A stretch of DNA of 64,000 bases, from NCBI GenBank assembly GCA_958427975.1, contig CAUAEH010000003.1:9702-73701 (forward strand), given 5' to 3'. This document shows, piece after piece, positions 54,677 to 63,830 of the stretch. Numbering within the stretch: the stretch's first letter is position 1; the number at the start of each line of letters is the position of its first letter. Under the pieces are notes generated by a model. It was not told where the DNA came from and searched no databases. It was given only the letters and a program-made list of their open reading frames with translations. The translations under genes and the position numbers were made by a program. This DNA comes from an uncultured Collinsella sp. GTDB taxonomy: Bacteria; Actinomycetota; Coriobacteriia; Coriobacteriales; Coriobacteriaceae.

Positions 54677-55927
54677 ATGAAATACACCAAGCTCGAGCGT
54701 AACTGGGTTATGTACGATGTGGGCAACTCGGCCCTCGTGCTGCTCAATACCTCGGTGGTGCCCATCTACTTTAACGCCATCAATACCGGTGCTTCCTCGG
54801 CAGACCTGGTGGTCGCCTGGGGCAACGCGCAGACGATTGCCTCGCTGGTCATTGCCATGCTCATGCCCATTCTGGGCGCGCTTGCCGATTACGCCGGCAA
54901 CAAGATCAAGTTCTTCTTGGGCTTCTTCCTCACGGGCCTGGTTCTTTGCCTGGCGCAGGCTATCCCCATGTCCGCCATGGCATTTTTGACCGTGTACGTG
55001 CTGTGCACCATCGGCCTTAACTCTTCTATGACGTTCTACGACGCCATGCTGCCCGACATTACCACCGACGAGCGCATGGACGCCGTGTCCAGCTCGGGCT
55101 ATGCCTGGGGCTACATCGGTTCTACCGTGCCGTTCATCATCTGCCTGGCGCTTATCATGGGTGGCCCCGCTCTTGGCGTCCCCACCATGCTGGCAACGCG
55201 TCTGTCGTTTGTCATCACTGGCGCCTGGTGGCTTATCTTTACCCTGCCGCTCATTCGCACCTATAAGCAAAAATACGGTCGCGCGCGCGGTCCCAAGGAC
55301 ACCATCGGCCACATCGTGGGCGGCGTGTTCTCCGAGGTCGGACACACCATGCGCGAGATCGCCCACAACAAGACCGTGCTGGTCTACATGATCGCGTTCT
55401 TCTTCTACATCGACGGTGTGCACACGGTCATTTCCATGGCAACCAGCTACGGATCGGCTCTGGGCATCGATTCGACCCAGCTGGTGCTGGCGCTGCTCGT
55501 TACGCAGTTTGTGGCCTTCCCGTCCGCCATCATCTACGGCAAGCTCGCCGGTCGCGTGGGCACACTCAACATGATCTTGGTGGCCGTCGCCGCCTATATG
55601 GGCATCGTGCTCTTTGCCGCGTTTTTCTTAAAGACTGCCTTTGAGTTCTGGGTGCTCGCCATTTTGGTCGGCTTGTTCCAGGGTGGCGTGCAGGCGCTCA
55701 GCCGCAGCTATTTTGGCCGCATCATCCCCAAGGAAAAGTCCAACGAGTACTACGGATTCTTCGATATCTTTGGCCGTTACGCAAGCGTTATGGGCACCTT
55801 CCTGGTGTCGGTTGTCACCTCGCTGACCGGCAACCCGTCGCTGGGCGTCCTTTCTATTGGCGTTCTGCTGGTTGTTGGCTTTGTGCTGCTGGTCCGTCTG
55901 TCCCGCATGGCTCAGGCGGCGGCGTGA
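54677..55927 (+). CDS. UMF1/Vps22-type major facilitator transporter
   Basis: A 416-residue membrane protein with about twelve helices. The start MKYTKLERNWVMYDVGNSA and the motifs MLMPILGALADYAGNK and SRSYFGRIIPKEKSNEYYGFF are typical of the UMF1 (Atg22-like) MFS family. Related proteins export amino acids or remain uncharacterised; the substrate is unknown. A terminator lies between it and the glycosyltransferase gene. Confidence 0.9.
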   Translation: MKYTKLERNWVMYDVGNSALVLLNTSVVPIYFNAINTGASSADLVVAWGNAQTIASLVIAMLMPILGALADYAGNKIKFFLGFFLTGLVLCLAQAIPMSAMAFLTVYVLCTIGLNSSMTFYDAMLPDITTDERMDAVSSSGYAWGYIGSTVPFIICLALIMGGPALGVPTMLATRLSFVITGAWWLIFTLPLIRTYKQKYGRARGPKDTIGHIVGGVFSEVGHTMREIAHNKTVLVYMIAFFFYIDGVHTVISMATSYGSALGIDSTQLVLALLVTQFVAFPSAIIYGKLAGRVGTLNMILVAVAAYMGIVLFAAFFLKTAFEFWVLAILVGLFQGGVQALSRSYFGRIIPKEKSNEYYGFFDIFGRYASVMGTFLVSVVTSLTGNPSLGVLSIGVLLVVGFVLLVRLSRMAQAAA

Positions 55928-56051
55928 GGCAACCGGGCTCAGTACAGCAATTGTGCCTATCTGCAGTACTCTTTTGGAAGTAGCCGCATAAATCATTCTG
56001 ACTTCCGAACAATGTTTGGCCCAAGTGGGTATGATGGAACCAGCTAGGTCG

Positions 56052-56088
56052 CGGGGCGTCGCCTGTGTTTGGCGGCGCCCCGTTTTTG
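56052..56088 (+). terminator. Terminator between transporter and glycosyltransferase genes
   Basis: CGGGGCGTCGCC (56052-56063) pairs with GGCGGCGCCCCG (56071-56082) around a 7-nt loop, followed by T5. Confidence 0.85.
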
Positions 56089-56109
56089 TGTTGCAAGGAG
56101 GGTAAAGGT

Positions 56110-57297
56110 ATGAACGCCACGGTTGTGATCCCAACATATTGGGCGGGCGATGATGCCCAAGCAAACGCTCCTGGCACCTACGATCACTCGACGTCGCTCA
56201 ATGCCGCCAACCCGGAACTCGATCGCTGCCTGACTTCGCTCGAACAGGTGCACGACATTCCGCGCATCATTCTCTTGGTGGTCTGTCCGGTTTCTGCCAC
56301 GGCCGACGTATCCCATCGCGTGCACGAAATCGTTAATGCGCATCCCACGCTTAAGGTCACCATCGTTACCAATACTCAGGCTTCGCGTGTTGCCGACCGC
56401 GTGGCGCAGATCGCGCCCAAAGGCTCGGGCGAGTGCGTGAGCCTGCGCGGCTACGGCGCCATCCGCAACATGGGTCTTGCCTGTGCGGCGGTGCTGGGGC
56501 ACGACGCGGTTGTGTTTTTGGATGACGACGAGACCGTCATCGATGCCGACTTTATGAAGCGCGCGACCTATGCACTGGGCCAACAGACGCGTCAGGGCCT
56601 GCCGATTTTAGTCAAGAGCGGATACTTTTACGATCGCGACGGGTCGCCGCTGGCTCCCACGGACAAAGTGGGCATTTGCCATCGCTGGTGGACCAAGCGT
56701 ATCGAGTTCAATCGCTGGATGAAAAAGGCGCTCTCGGGCACCCGCATCTCGCGCTCCAATTACGTGTGCGGCGGCCTGATGGCCCTGCACGCCCGCGCCT
56801 TTACGCGCGTGGCCTTCGACCCGTTTATCACCCGCGGCGAGGATCTGGACTACCTCTTTAACATGCGCATGTTTGGCTACGACGTGTGGTTCGATAACGA
56901 GTGGACCGTGCGCCACCTGCCGCCCGAGTCCGAGAAGCGCTCGCCGCGCTTTATGCAGGACGTGTATCGTTGGTACTACGAGCGGGCCAAGCTGACGTTC
57001 GCTGCGCACCAAAAGGAGCTCATTCCGGTTACGGCCGCATCACTCATGCCCTATCCGGGTCCGTGGATCTCGCGCGAGCTCGACGACCGCGTGCGCAAGA
57101 CTGCCATGGTCCGCAGCATGTTTACCCGCGAGCACGAGGGGTATCTGCGCATCTGGCGTCATGGTATTGACGAGGCCAAGACTTATGCCCGCCAAAACGC
57201 CGCAAGCTACCTGCGTTTTCAGAGTTTCTGGCCCAAGATCATGGACGAACTTTGGCGCGACGCACAACTGATTAGCATCCTGGAGGGGGCTGAATGA
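56110..57297 (+). CDS. Family-2-like glycosyltransferase
   Basis: A 395-residue cytoplasmic GT-A enzyme. VVIPTYWAGD at the start, RNMGLACA, and the nucleotide/metal motif VVFLDDDETVID (about 135-146). Later features are GGLMALHARAF and RGEDLDYLFNMRMFG, typical acceptor-side motifs. The ATG at 56110 follows AAGGAGGG. It overlaps the histidine kinase gene by 4 bp, so glycan synthesis and sensing are co-expressed. Product unknown. Confidence 0.88.
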   Translation: MNATVVIPTYWAGDDAQANAPGTYDHSTSLNAANPELDRCLTSLEQVHDIPRIILLVVCPVSATADVSHRVHEIVNAHPTLKVTIVTNTQASRVADRVAQIAPKGSGECVSLRGYGAIRNMGLACAAVLGHDAVVFLDDDETVIDADFMKRATYALGQQTRQGLPILVKSGYFYDRDGSPLAPTDKVGICHRWWTKRIEFNRWMKKALSGTRISRSNYVCGGLMALHARAFTRVAFDPFITRGEDLDYLFNMRMFGYDVWFDNEWTVRHLPPESEKRSPRFMQDVYRWYYERAKLTFAAHQKELIPVTAASLMPYPGPWISRELDDRVRKTAMVRSMFTREHEGYLRIWRHGIDEAKTYARQNAASYLRFQSFWPKIMDELWRDAQLISILEGAE

Positions 57298-58637
57298 TCG
57301 ACCGCCGCGCCCAGCGCGATAATTCAATTTCAATCTTTCGCATCATCGCCGTTGTCTGCGCCGTTTGCGTGTTGGTGTACTTTATCTTTGCCCTGGCGAC
57401 TGGCATTGAGCCGATTGCCACGGTGATCGCCTGTGCGCTGCTGTGCATCTTCCTGTGCATCTTTATCTATTTGACGCTCAATCCCGATTCGGTGCGCTCC
57501 CAGTACACCGAGGAGACGCTCTCGGTTGCCTCGGCCATGCTCGAGGACATTAAGGGCGGCCTGACGCAGGAATCGGCGCTTTTGGTGTGCCGGCGTATTC
57601 TGCCCGAGACACGTGCCATGACCGTTGCCATCACCGATGAGAGCAACGTGCTGGCCTGCGCGGGCGAGTTCGAGGAAAAGCTGCTGCCCGATTCGCCCAT
57701 CCATACGCTTGCCACGCGCTACGTCATTGAGCACGGCATCGTGCAGTCGTTCAACCGCGTGGTGGACGTGGTGGGTTCGGATGGCTCGCACAACCATGTT
57801 CCCGCCGGTATCATCGCGCCCATCAAGGTGGGCGACCGCACCGTCGGCACGCTCAAGTTCTACTACAAGACCCCGCGTGCCGTCGACCGTACCCAGTATG
57901 CGCTCGCCTCGGGTTTTGCCGAGATCCTGTCCACGCAGCTCGCCATCCACGAGCTCGAGGTGCAAAAGGAACTGACGGCCCGTGCCGAGGTGCGCGCCCT
58001 GCAGGCGCAGATCAACCCGCACTTTCTGTTCAACACGCTCAACACTATCGCGTCGTTTACGCGTACCGACCCGCTGCGTGCCCGCGAGCTGCTGCGTGAG
58101 TTTTCCTCGTTTTATCGCGCCACGCTCGACAACTCGGGGTCGCTTATCCCGGTCTCGCGCGAGGTTGCCCAGACCAAGCGCTACCTGACGTTTGAGAAGG
58201 CGCGCTTTGGCGAGGACCGCGTACTGGCGACCTTCGATGTCTCCGAGGATGTCGAGGACACGTTGGTCCCGGCCTTTGTAATCCAGCCCATTGTCGAGAA
58301 CGCCGTGCGGCATGGCATGGGCGATGGCGATGCCCTGCAGATCGATGTGACCGTCCATCAAGACGGCGACGACGCAATCCTGATTGCCGTGGCCGACAAC
58401 GGCGTGGGCATGGACGAGGGCACCGCCGCCAGGCTGTTTGATGAGCGCTCCGCCCGCCCCGATGCCAGTTCCCCGCAAGGCGGCGGCGCCGGCGTGGCCA
58501 TGCACAATATTTCTGAGCGCATCCATCGCTTTTATGGACCGCACTCTTATACGCGCGTCGAATCGGCGCCGGGCAAGGGCACCAAAGTGCTCCTGCATCT
58601 TGATTTGTCAGAGAGCATCTTTGACATTCAAGAGTAA
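57294..58637 (+). CDS. LytS-type sensor histidine kinase 2
   Basis: A 447-residue membrane kinase paralogous to the one at 51375. Two membrane helices (about 15-37 and 42-62), a GAF-like domain (about 75-225), the phospho-His in NPHFLFNTLNTIAS and an HATPase domain with VIQPIVENAVRHG and DNGVGMD. The domain order and the segment YALASGFAEILSTQLA match the first kinase, pointing to duplication. Coupled to the glycosyltransferase (ATGA overlap). Confidence 0.92.
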   Translation: MIDRRAQRDNSISIFRIIAVVCAVCVLVYFIFALATGIEPIATVIACALLCIFLCIFIYLTLNPDSVRSQYTEETLSVASAMLEDIKGGLTQESALLVCRRILPETRAMTVAITDESNVLACAGEFEEKLLPDSPIHTLATRYVIEHGIVQSFNRVVDVVGSDGSHNHVPAGIIAPIKVGDRTVGTLKFYYKTPRAVDRTQYALASGFAEILSTQLAIHELEVQKELTARAEVRALQAQINPHFLFNTLNTIASFTRTDPLRARELLREFSSFYRATLDNSGSLIPVSREVAQTKRYLTFEKARFGEDRVLATFDVSEDVEDTLVPAFVIQPIVENAVRHGMGDGDALQIDVTVHQDGDDAILIAVADNGVGMDEGTAARLFDERSARPDASSPQGGGAGVAMHNISERIHRFYGPHSYTRVESAPGKGTKVLLHLDLSESIFDIQE

Positions 58638-58709
58638 AATAAAAGGCTATGGGCTCAACGCCGAGCGGCGGATGCCCAGCGTAGTTTGTTGACGAAAGGT
58701 TTAATCCCT

Positions 58710-59426
58710 ATGCTGCGTGCGATGATTGTGGATGATGAGGCCCCGGCCCGTTCGGAACTTCGCTTCTTGCTCGAGCAGACGGGCAAGATCGGCACGATCA
58801 CTGAGGCGTCGAGCGTCCGCTCCGCCATTGAGATGTTGATGGAAAGCCGCGTCGATGTCGTATTTCTCGATATCTCGATGCCCGGCGCTTCTGGTCTGCA
58901 GCTTGCCGAGGCACTGCATAAGCTTAAGAATCCGCCGGCGATTGTGTTCGTGACCGCGTATAGCGATCATGCCGTCGAGGCGTTCGACGTAGATGCCGTC
59001 GATTACCTCATGAAGCCGGTCGAGGAGGCACGCCTGGATCGCGCGATCGAGAAGGTCATGCAGCACGCCAAGCCCGTCACGGACAGCAAAGCCACCATCG
59101 AGCGCATTCCGGTGGAAAAGGGCGGCCGTAAGGTCCTCATCCCCGTGGATGACATTCGCTTCATCATGGCCAAGGACGATTACTCCTGTATCTATACCGT
59201 CGATGATCGTTTTCTATCGACGACTTCGCTGGCGCAGTTCGAGGCCAAGCTTTGCGACTTTGGCTTCTTTCGCGTTCATCGCCGCTATATCGTCAACTTG
59301 GCGTGCGTCACGGATGTCGAGACGGTGCCCTCGGGTGCCATCCAGCTGGGAATTACGGGCGTCGACGAACGCGTGCCGGTTTCGCGCCGCCGCGTCGTGC
59401 CGCTCAAGAAGGCCCTGAGTCTCTAG
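58710..59426 (+). CDS. LytTR-family response regulator 2
   Basis: A 238-residue regulator paralogous to the one at 52805. Receiver domain (1-118): VDDEAPARSEL, phospho-Asp in VVFLDISMPGASGLQLAEAL and Lys in YLMKPVEEARL. LytTR domain (about 135-235): FIMAKDDYSCIY, FRVHRRYIVNLA and VPVSRRR. The ATG at 58710 follows GAAAGG. It ends in a strong terminator. Confidence 0.95.
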   Translation: MLRAMIVDDEAPARSELRFLLEQTGKIGTITEASSVRSAIEMLMESRVDVVFLDISMPGASGLQLAEALHKLKNPPAIVFVTAYSDHAVEAFDVDAVDYLMKPVEEARLDRAIEKVMQHAKPVTDSKATIERIPVEKGGRKVLIPVDDIRFIMAKDDYSCIYTVDDRFLSTTSLAQFEAKLCDFGFFRVHRRYIVNLACVTDVETVPSGAIQLGITGVDERVPVSRRRVVPLKKALSL

Positions 59427-59430
59427 CACA

Positions 59431-59484
59431 CTGGCCCCGCAGCCCTGTAGACCCATCGTCTGCGGAGCCGTGGGGCCTTTTTGT
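59431..59484 (+). terminator. Terminator of the second two-component operon
   Basis: GGCCCCGCAG and CTGCGG...GGGGCC form a long stem followed by T5, directly after the regulator stop. Confidence 0.8.
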
Positions 59485-59521
59485 ATGTATCTGCCGAATC
59501 GTTTTTTGCGGAAGGGATCCC

Positions 59522-59989
59522 ATGAACAGTGCAAGCGCCAAGCGTATCGACATCATCTCGGACACCCACGGCTATTTATCGCCTGCGCTCTTGGATGAGC
59601 TTGAGGGCGCAGACCTGATTATCCACGCCGGCGACCTCACGTCAGAGATGGACTACGAGCACCTATGCACCATCGCCCCTGTGCGGGCCGTACTGGGCAA
59701 CAACGATTACTACCGCGACTACGGTCCCGATGTAGACCGTCTTGCGCTCTTTACCTACGAAGGCCTCAAATTCGCCGTAGCCCACTACCGCGAAGACCTT
59801 CCGGTGGGATCCGTAGACGTAGCCATCAACGGCCATACCCACGTAACCAAAGAAGCCCAAGTGGGCCGTTGCTTAGTCCTCAACCCGGGCAGCGCCAGCT
59901 ACCCCAGAGGCACCCGAGGCCCCACCATGGCCAGAATGCTAGTAAAAGACGGCAAGATCCTAAGCACTAAATTTATTGACCTAGAGTAA
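59522..59989 (+). CDS. YfcE/MJ0936-type metallophosphoesterase
   Basis: A 155-residue phosphodiesterase of the small YfcE type. Metal-binding blocks: ISDTHGYL (residues about 12-19), HAGDLTS, LGNNDYYRD, VAHYRED, NGHTHV and LNPGS. The ATG at 59522 follows GGAAGGGA. It differs clearly from the three phosphoesterases of the mobile element. Natural substrate unknown. Confidence 0.92.
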   Translation: MNSASAKRIDIISDTHGYLSPALLDELEGADLIIHAGDLTSEMDYEHLCTIAPVRAVLGNNDYYRDYGPDVDRLALFTYEGLKFAVAHYREDLPVGSVDVAINGHTHVTKEAQVGRCLVLNPGSASYPRGTRGPTMARMLVKDGKILSTKFIDLE

Positions 59990-60147
59990 CCACAACAAAA
60001 GCGGGGGATGCAAGCCGCACCTCCCGTTTTTCTTTAAGCCAAAGGCCAAAGTTCAACAAGATCCATCAGACCAACCCCGCCGAGGAGCACGCGGGCTAGC
60101 CGCGCAGCGGCGCACGCCCGCAAAACTGGTTGAACAAAGTGACGACA

Positions 60148-60288
60148 GGGAGGGTCTCCGGGGCTGGGGCGCGGGTTAAGTTTGTCGCGAGTTCCGCACG
60201 CAAAGGAAAGCACTTAATGTGCTTTCCGTCTTGCGCAGGACTGTAGAGCAGCAAACTTAACCCGCGCCCTAGCCCCGGAGACCCTCCC
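60148..60288. repeat. 141-bp nested palindrome (37-bp arms)
   Basis: The arms 60148-60184 and 60252-60288 are reverse complements with one mismatch in 37. A perfect inner hairpin GGAAAGCAC/GTGCTTTCC is centred at 60216. It occupies most of the gene-free stretch 59990-60396; nothing else is seen there except a weak terminator-like hairpin near 60005-60035. Confidence 0.9.
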
Positions 60289-60396
60289 GGATGGTCCCAA
60301 AAATTTTTTCAAAAAAGTTGTTGCGCGCCGGACAGACTTCTGTGTATACTAATCCCCGCAGCGCACGCGAGCGGAAACAAACGCGAACGTCTGCCT

Positions 60397-60474
<78 letters not shown>

Positions 60475-60483
60475 ACGCAATTA

Positions 60484-60513
60484 AAGCCACGTCTTCGGAC
60501 GTGGCTTTTTTGC
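60484..60513 (+). terminator. Terminator of tRNA-Asp
   Basis: AAGCCACGTC (60484-60493), TTCG loop, GACGTGGCTT (60498-60507), then a T-run. Confidence 0.9.
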
Positions 60514-60834
60514 GTTTGATGCACTTTGTTTCGATAGAACGATCGCCCTGGTGCATCTTCGCCCAGAACCCCCGCGCCTTCGGGAACGCAAGTAAAATCT
60601 AATGAGTATATCTGTCTGAACAACAGCTTTGTTGCGCAACACCTGTTCTACGAGACAGGGGGTTAGGTTATACTAAATTGCACTGTGCGCCGCATCTGAT
60701 GCATTTCGCTCCAAGCGCGGCACTCAGTGGATATCCGATTTACCATTTGGATGTCCTGGCAGTCATTTAGCGTCTCGACACAAGCTCGGCCCCGGAGCTC
60801 GTTCGAGCTGTTCGTATTCCTTGAAAGGGGAAAA
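60514..60834 (+). promoter_or_regulatory. Upstream region of the Rrf2 regulator gene
   Basis: No gene is seen. TTGTTGCGCAACA (60629-60641) is a palindromic site shared with 37441-37525. TATACT (60669-60674) is a likely -10, 27 bp after it, leaving a leader of about 155 nt. GAAAGGGG is the ribosome site. Confidence 0.45.
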
Positions 60835-61320
60835 ATGGACATATCGAGGAAGACTGATTACGCCCTTCGTATGCTGGCGATGCTTGCCGAGGATCCGGAG
60901 TGCTTACTTTCTGTTCGCACCGCTGCCGAAGAGGTCAATGTTCCGTATTCGTTTGCCCGCTCGATTCAGCACGGTTTGGTCCAGGCCGGTATTGTGGAGA
61001 GCCTGCGTGGCGTCCACGGTGGCATGCGTCTCAAGGTCAGTCCGGACGACGTCACTATCCGCCAGGTCGTCGAGGCCGTTCAGGGTCCTATGGTTATGAA
61101 CGATTGCACCGCGCCCGATGGTGACTGTGCGCGCATGGGCGCGTGCTGCTATCATCCCCTGTGGGCCGGAGCCCAGGCGTTGATGCGCGACTACCTCGAT
61201 TCCGTTTCGCTCGGCGACATCGTCGCTCACCGCCAGTTCCCGGCCGTCGATCCCAAGTTCGCCGACCGCGAAGCGTTTCCCGAGTACGCCACCTGCGCGT
61301 GCGCTTACCGGGAGGAATAG
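60835..61320 (+). CDS. Rrf2-family transcriptional regulator
   Basis: A 161-residue winged-helix regulator. DNA-binding half: MDISRKTDYALRMLAMLAED, then VPYSFARSIQHGLVQAGIVESLRGVHGGMRL. A cysteine cluster at about 88-103 (NDCTAPDGDCARMGACCYHP) matches the Fe-S site of IscR-type Rrf2 proteins, with an extra Cys pair near the C-terminus (CACAY). Redox or iron-sulfur sensing is inferred. The DNA glycosylase gene follows 21 bp downstream. Confidence 0.92.
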   Translation: MDISRKTDYALRMLAMLAEDPECLLSVRTAAEEVNVPYSFARSIQHGLVQAGIVESLRGVHGGMRLKVSPDDVTIRQVVEAVQGPMVMNDCTAPDGDCARMGACCYHPLWAGAQALMRDYLDSVSLGDIVAHRQFPAVDPKFADREAFPEYATCACAYREE

Positions 61321-61341
61321 CGCCGCATAAGGAGCATAGCC

Positions 61342-62247
61342 ATGATTCAGGACCCCTTTCGTTCGATGGTTCGTTCGGAAGGGGTCCTGCGTTATCGCGA
61401 CCTTCCGTGGCGCCGCACACGCGATCCGTACATCATTTGGCTTTCTGAGGTCATGCTGCAGCAAACGCAGGTGCCGCGTGTGGAGGCGCGCATGCCGGTG
61501 TGGCTCGATCGTTTTCCGACTGTGCAGGCGCTTGCCCAGGCCGCGCCTTCCGATGTTTTGGACGCTTGGCAGGGCATGGGCTACAACCGACGCGCTCTGG
61601 CGCTTCATGGGGCCGCTCAGCGCGTTGTAGAGGACTGGGACGGGGAGTTTCCGCGTGAGACGCGTGACTTGGTCGCTCTGCCCGGCATTGGCCCGGCAAC
61701 GGCGCAGGGCATCCGTTCGTTTGCGTTTGATCTTCCAGGCGTGTATCTAGAGACCAATGTGCGCACGGTCTTTTTGCATCATTTCTTTCCCGATGTGCCG
61801 GCCGTTCCCGATCGCGAGCTGGTGCCGCTGATTCAAGCCGCCTGTCCGGCGGCCCCTGGTGCGGCGGCGGATGAGATTGCGCCCTTTGCCGTGCCTCAAG
61901 ACGATGCCGACACGCCGCGCGCATGGTATTACGCGTTGCTGGATTACGGCGCGTATCTTAAAAAGACGCTGCCCAATCCGTCCAGGCGGTCGGCGGGCTA
62001 TAGTCGTCAGTCCAAGTTTGAGGGCTCGCGTCGCCAAAAGCGCGCGCATATCGTGCGTATGTTGTTGGCAGCGCGCGATGGCCAGCCGGCGGGGATTACG
62101 CTTGCTGATGCCGTGGCGGGCGTTAACGAGATGGAAGCGGCAGCCGGTCGCGGGCCGGTCGAGTGCGAGCTTGTCGCGGGCATTCTAGCTGACCTGGAGC
62201 GCGAGGGCTTTTGCCGAGCCGAGGACGATCGTTGGTTGAGTGTGTAG
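61342..62247 (+). CDS. HhH-GPD DNA glycosylase, MutY-like without Fe-S cysteines
   Basis: A 301-residue base-excision repair enzyme related to adenine glycosylase. WLSEVMLQQTQVPRV carries the catalytic-Glu segment of MutY, and the helix-hairpin-helix LPGIGPATAQGI is present. At the conserved Asp position the sequence reads LETNVRTVF, with Glu. The C-terminal part (YYALLDYGAYLKKTLPNPSRR) has no Cys-x6-Cys-x2-Cys-x5-Cys site, so no 4Fe-4S cluster. No NUDIX-like oxoG-recognition domain is evident. Co-transcription with the Rrf2 regulator is likely. Confidence 0.88.
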   Translation: MIQDPFRSMVRSEGVLRYRDLPWRRTRDPYIIWLSEVMLQQTQVPRVEARMPVWLDRFPTVQALAQAAPSDVLDAWQGMGYNRRALALHGAAQRVVEDWDGEFPRETRDLVALPGIGPATAQGIRSFAFDLPGVYLETNVRTVFLHHFFPDVPAVPDRELVPLIQAACPAAPGAAADEIAPFAVPQDDADTPRAWYYALLDYGAYLKKTLPNPSRRSAGYSRQSKFEGSRRQKRAHIVRMLLAARDGQPAGITLADAVAGVNEMEAAAGRGPVECELVAGILADLEREGFCRAEDDRWLSV

Positions 62248-62361
62248 CCCGCTCAAATCTGAAGAACGGGATTGTAAGGTTTAAATTCGCGGCTTGAGGG
62301 CATCCTAAAGACAAGGTCGCTCAAAGCCTATGGGCGGCACGTGTTGAAGGGAAGTACACCT

Positions 62362-62901
62362 ATGGATTTTGAGAACTCTCAGACCAAGAAGAACCTCGAG
62401 ACTGCTTTTGCCGGTGAGTCCCAGGCACACACCAAGTATCGCTACTATGCATCCAAGGCCAAAAAGGACGGCTACGTTCAGATCTCGAATATCTTTGCCG
62501 AGACGGCGGGCAACGAGTCCGAGCACGCCAAGCTGTGGTTTAAGTATCTGCACGACGGCGCCGTTCCGGGCACTCTGGACAACCTGCGCGACGCCGCCGC
62601 GGGCGAGAACTACGAGTGGACCACGATGTACGACGAGTTCGCCAAGACCGCCGAGGAGGAGGGCTTTGTCGAGATCGCCGAGAAGTTCCGTGGTGTCGCC
62701 GCCGTCGAGAAGGCCCACGAGGAGCGCTACAACAAACTCGTCGAGCGCATCGAGTCGGGCGAGGTGTTTGAGCGTGAGGGCGTGAAGGTATGGAAGTGCC
62801 TGAACTGCGGGCACCTGCACGTTGGTGCCGAGGCGCCTGAGGTGTGCCCGGTGTGTAACCACCCGAAGGCGTACTTTGAGGAGCAGGTGGTGAACTACTA
62901 G
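62362..62901 (+). CDS. rbr: Rubrerythrin
   Basis: A 179-residue non-haem iron peroxidase that protects anaerobes from hydrogen peroxide. The diiron four-helix domain (1-135) has the ligand motifs [24 protein letters not shown] and EKAHEERY. The rubredoxin-like domain at the end has the two Cys pairs CLNCGH and CPVCNH. The ATG at 62362 follows GAAGGGAAG. Full length. Confidence 0.97.
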   Translation: MDFENSQTKKNLETAFAGESQAHTKYRYYASKAKKDGYVQISNIFAETAGNESEHAKLWFKYLHDGAVPGTLDNLRDAAAGENYEWTTMYDEFAKTAEEEGFVEIAEKFRGVAAVEKAHEERYNKLVERIESGEVFEREGVKVWKCLNCGHLHVGAEAPEVCPVCNHPKAYFEEQVVNY

Positions 62902-62920
62902 CGCGTGGCGCTGACTGCTG

Positions 62921-63096
62921 CGGAGCGCAGGGCGGGGAAATGCCTTTCCCTCTCGCTCACGGCTCCACAGGGTCGCGCGAGGCAAAGGTATTTCCCCGCC
63001 CTGCGCTCCGGCGTTGGGTCGTCGCGTGCTCGTTACTGAAAAGCTGATAACTAAGTTTGTGCGCCGCCCCTATCGGGGCGGCACGTTTTTGTATGG
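62921..63096. repeat. Dispersed nested palindrome plus terminator, copy A
   Basis: Perfect 21-bp arms (62921-62941 and 62990-63010) extend to about 26 bp with one G-U. Inside is CTCGC...GCGAG. A conserved tail (GAAAAGCTGATAA) leads to a terminator, GCCGCCCC/GGGGCGGC (63063-63070 and 63075-63082), then T5. The whole unit recurs at 63831-64000. Confidence 0.9.
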
Positions 63097-63181
63097 GGAC
63101 TGGTTGGGACGGCAGCGTTCATGGGTGGGGTACACTGGGTGGCGACTTTTAGTTTATCTACTACCTGATGGGGTGTTTTTT

Positions 63182-63814
63182 ATGGGCAAGAAGTCTCGGG
63201 CTCGGGTTGCTGCGGCGGGAACTCGCAAGGATCCTGGTCGTCGGGTTGCCGAGGGTAAAAAGGCCGATCGTGCCGAGAAGGACAAGAAAGTCGGCGCGCA
63301 TGCTCATCCTGAGTGGGCGCCTCATTTGAATTCGGCTAGTGAGGATTTGACTGCCAAGTTGTTTACTCTGGTCGAGGTAATTTTGGGCGTGGTGCCCCTT
63401 GTGGTTATCGGTTTATTCTTGGCTTCGAAGGACGCCACGAGTGTCGATAAACTCACCGAGGTCTTTTCGCAGGACCCCTCGATGGTGGTCTCGTTTATTT
63501 CTGCGTGCTTGCAGCCGTTTGTGGCGTACATGCTGTATATGGTCTACCGCAAATACTGCGAGGGTGATGCGGGCTTTGCCGCCGGTAACCTGATCGGTCT
63601 TTTGTGCTCCGAGATCCTACTGCTCAATATCCCGGGCGTCATCGGTATGGGCATCTTGCTGTGGCGTGTTTGGCGCAACGTTGCCCCGCACTTCGAGAGC
63701 TGGTTGTTTGAGCGTCGCTTTGCGGGCGTGGTGGCCGATATTGCGGGCTCGCTCGTGATTCTAGCCTTGGCGTTTCTGTGCGCCACCGCCGCCCGCGGTC
63801 TCGCGGGCATGTAG
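63182..63814 (+). CDS. Membrane protein with basic N-terminus, unknown function
   Basis: A 210-residue protein. The first 45 residues are Lys/Arg-rich and probably cytoplasmic. About four hydrophobic helices follow (about 60-80, 98-120, 130-155 and 180-205). The ATG at 63182 has only a weak GGGGTG upstream; the frame is open further back, so the start is uncertain. Bracketed by two copies of the same intergenic palindrome. No family recognised. Confidence 0.7.
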   Translation: MGKKSRARVAAAGTRKDPGRRVAEGKKADRAEKDKKVGAHAHPEWAPHLNSASEDLTAKLFTLVEVILGVVPLVVIGLFLASKDATSVDKLTEVFSQDPSMVVSFISACLQPFVAYMLYMVYRKYCEGDAGFAAGNLIGLLCSEILLLNIPGVIGMGILLWRVWRNVAPHFESWLFERRFAGVVADIAGSLVILALAFLCATAARGLAGM

Positions 63815-63830
63815 TCTGTTCTCACCGACC

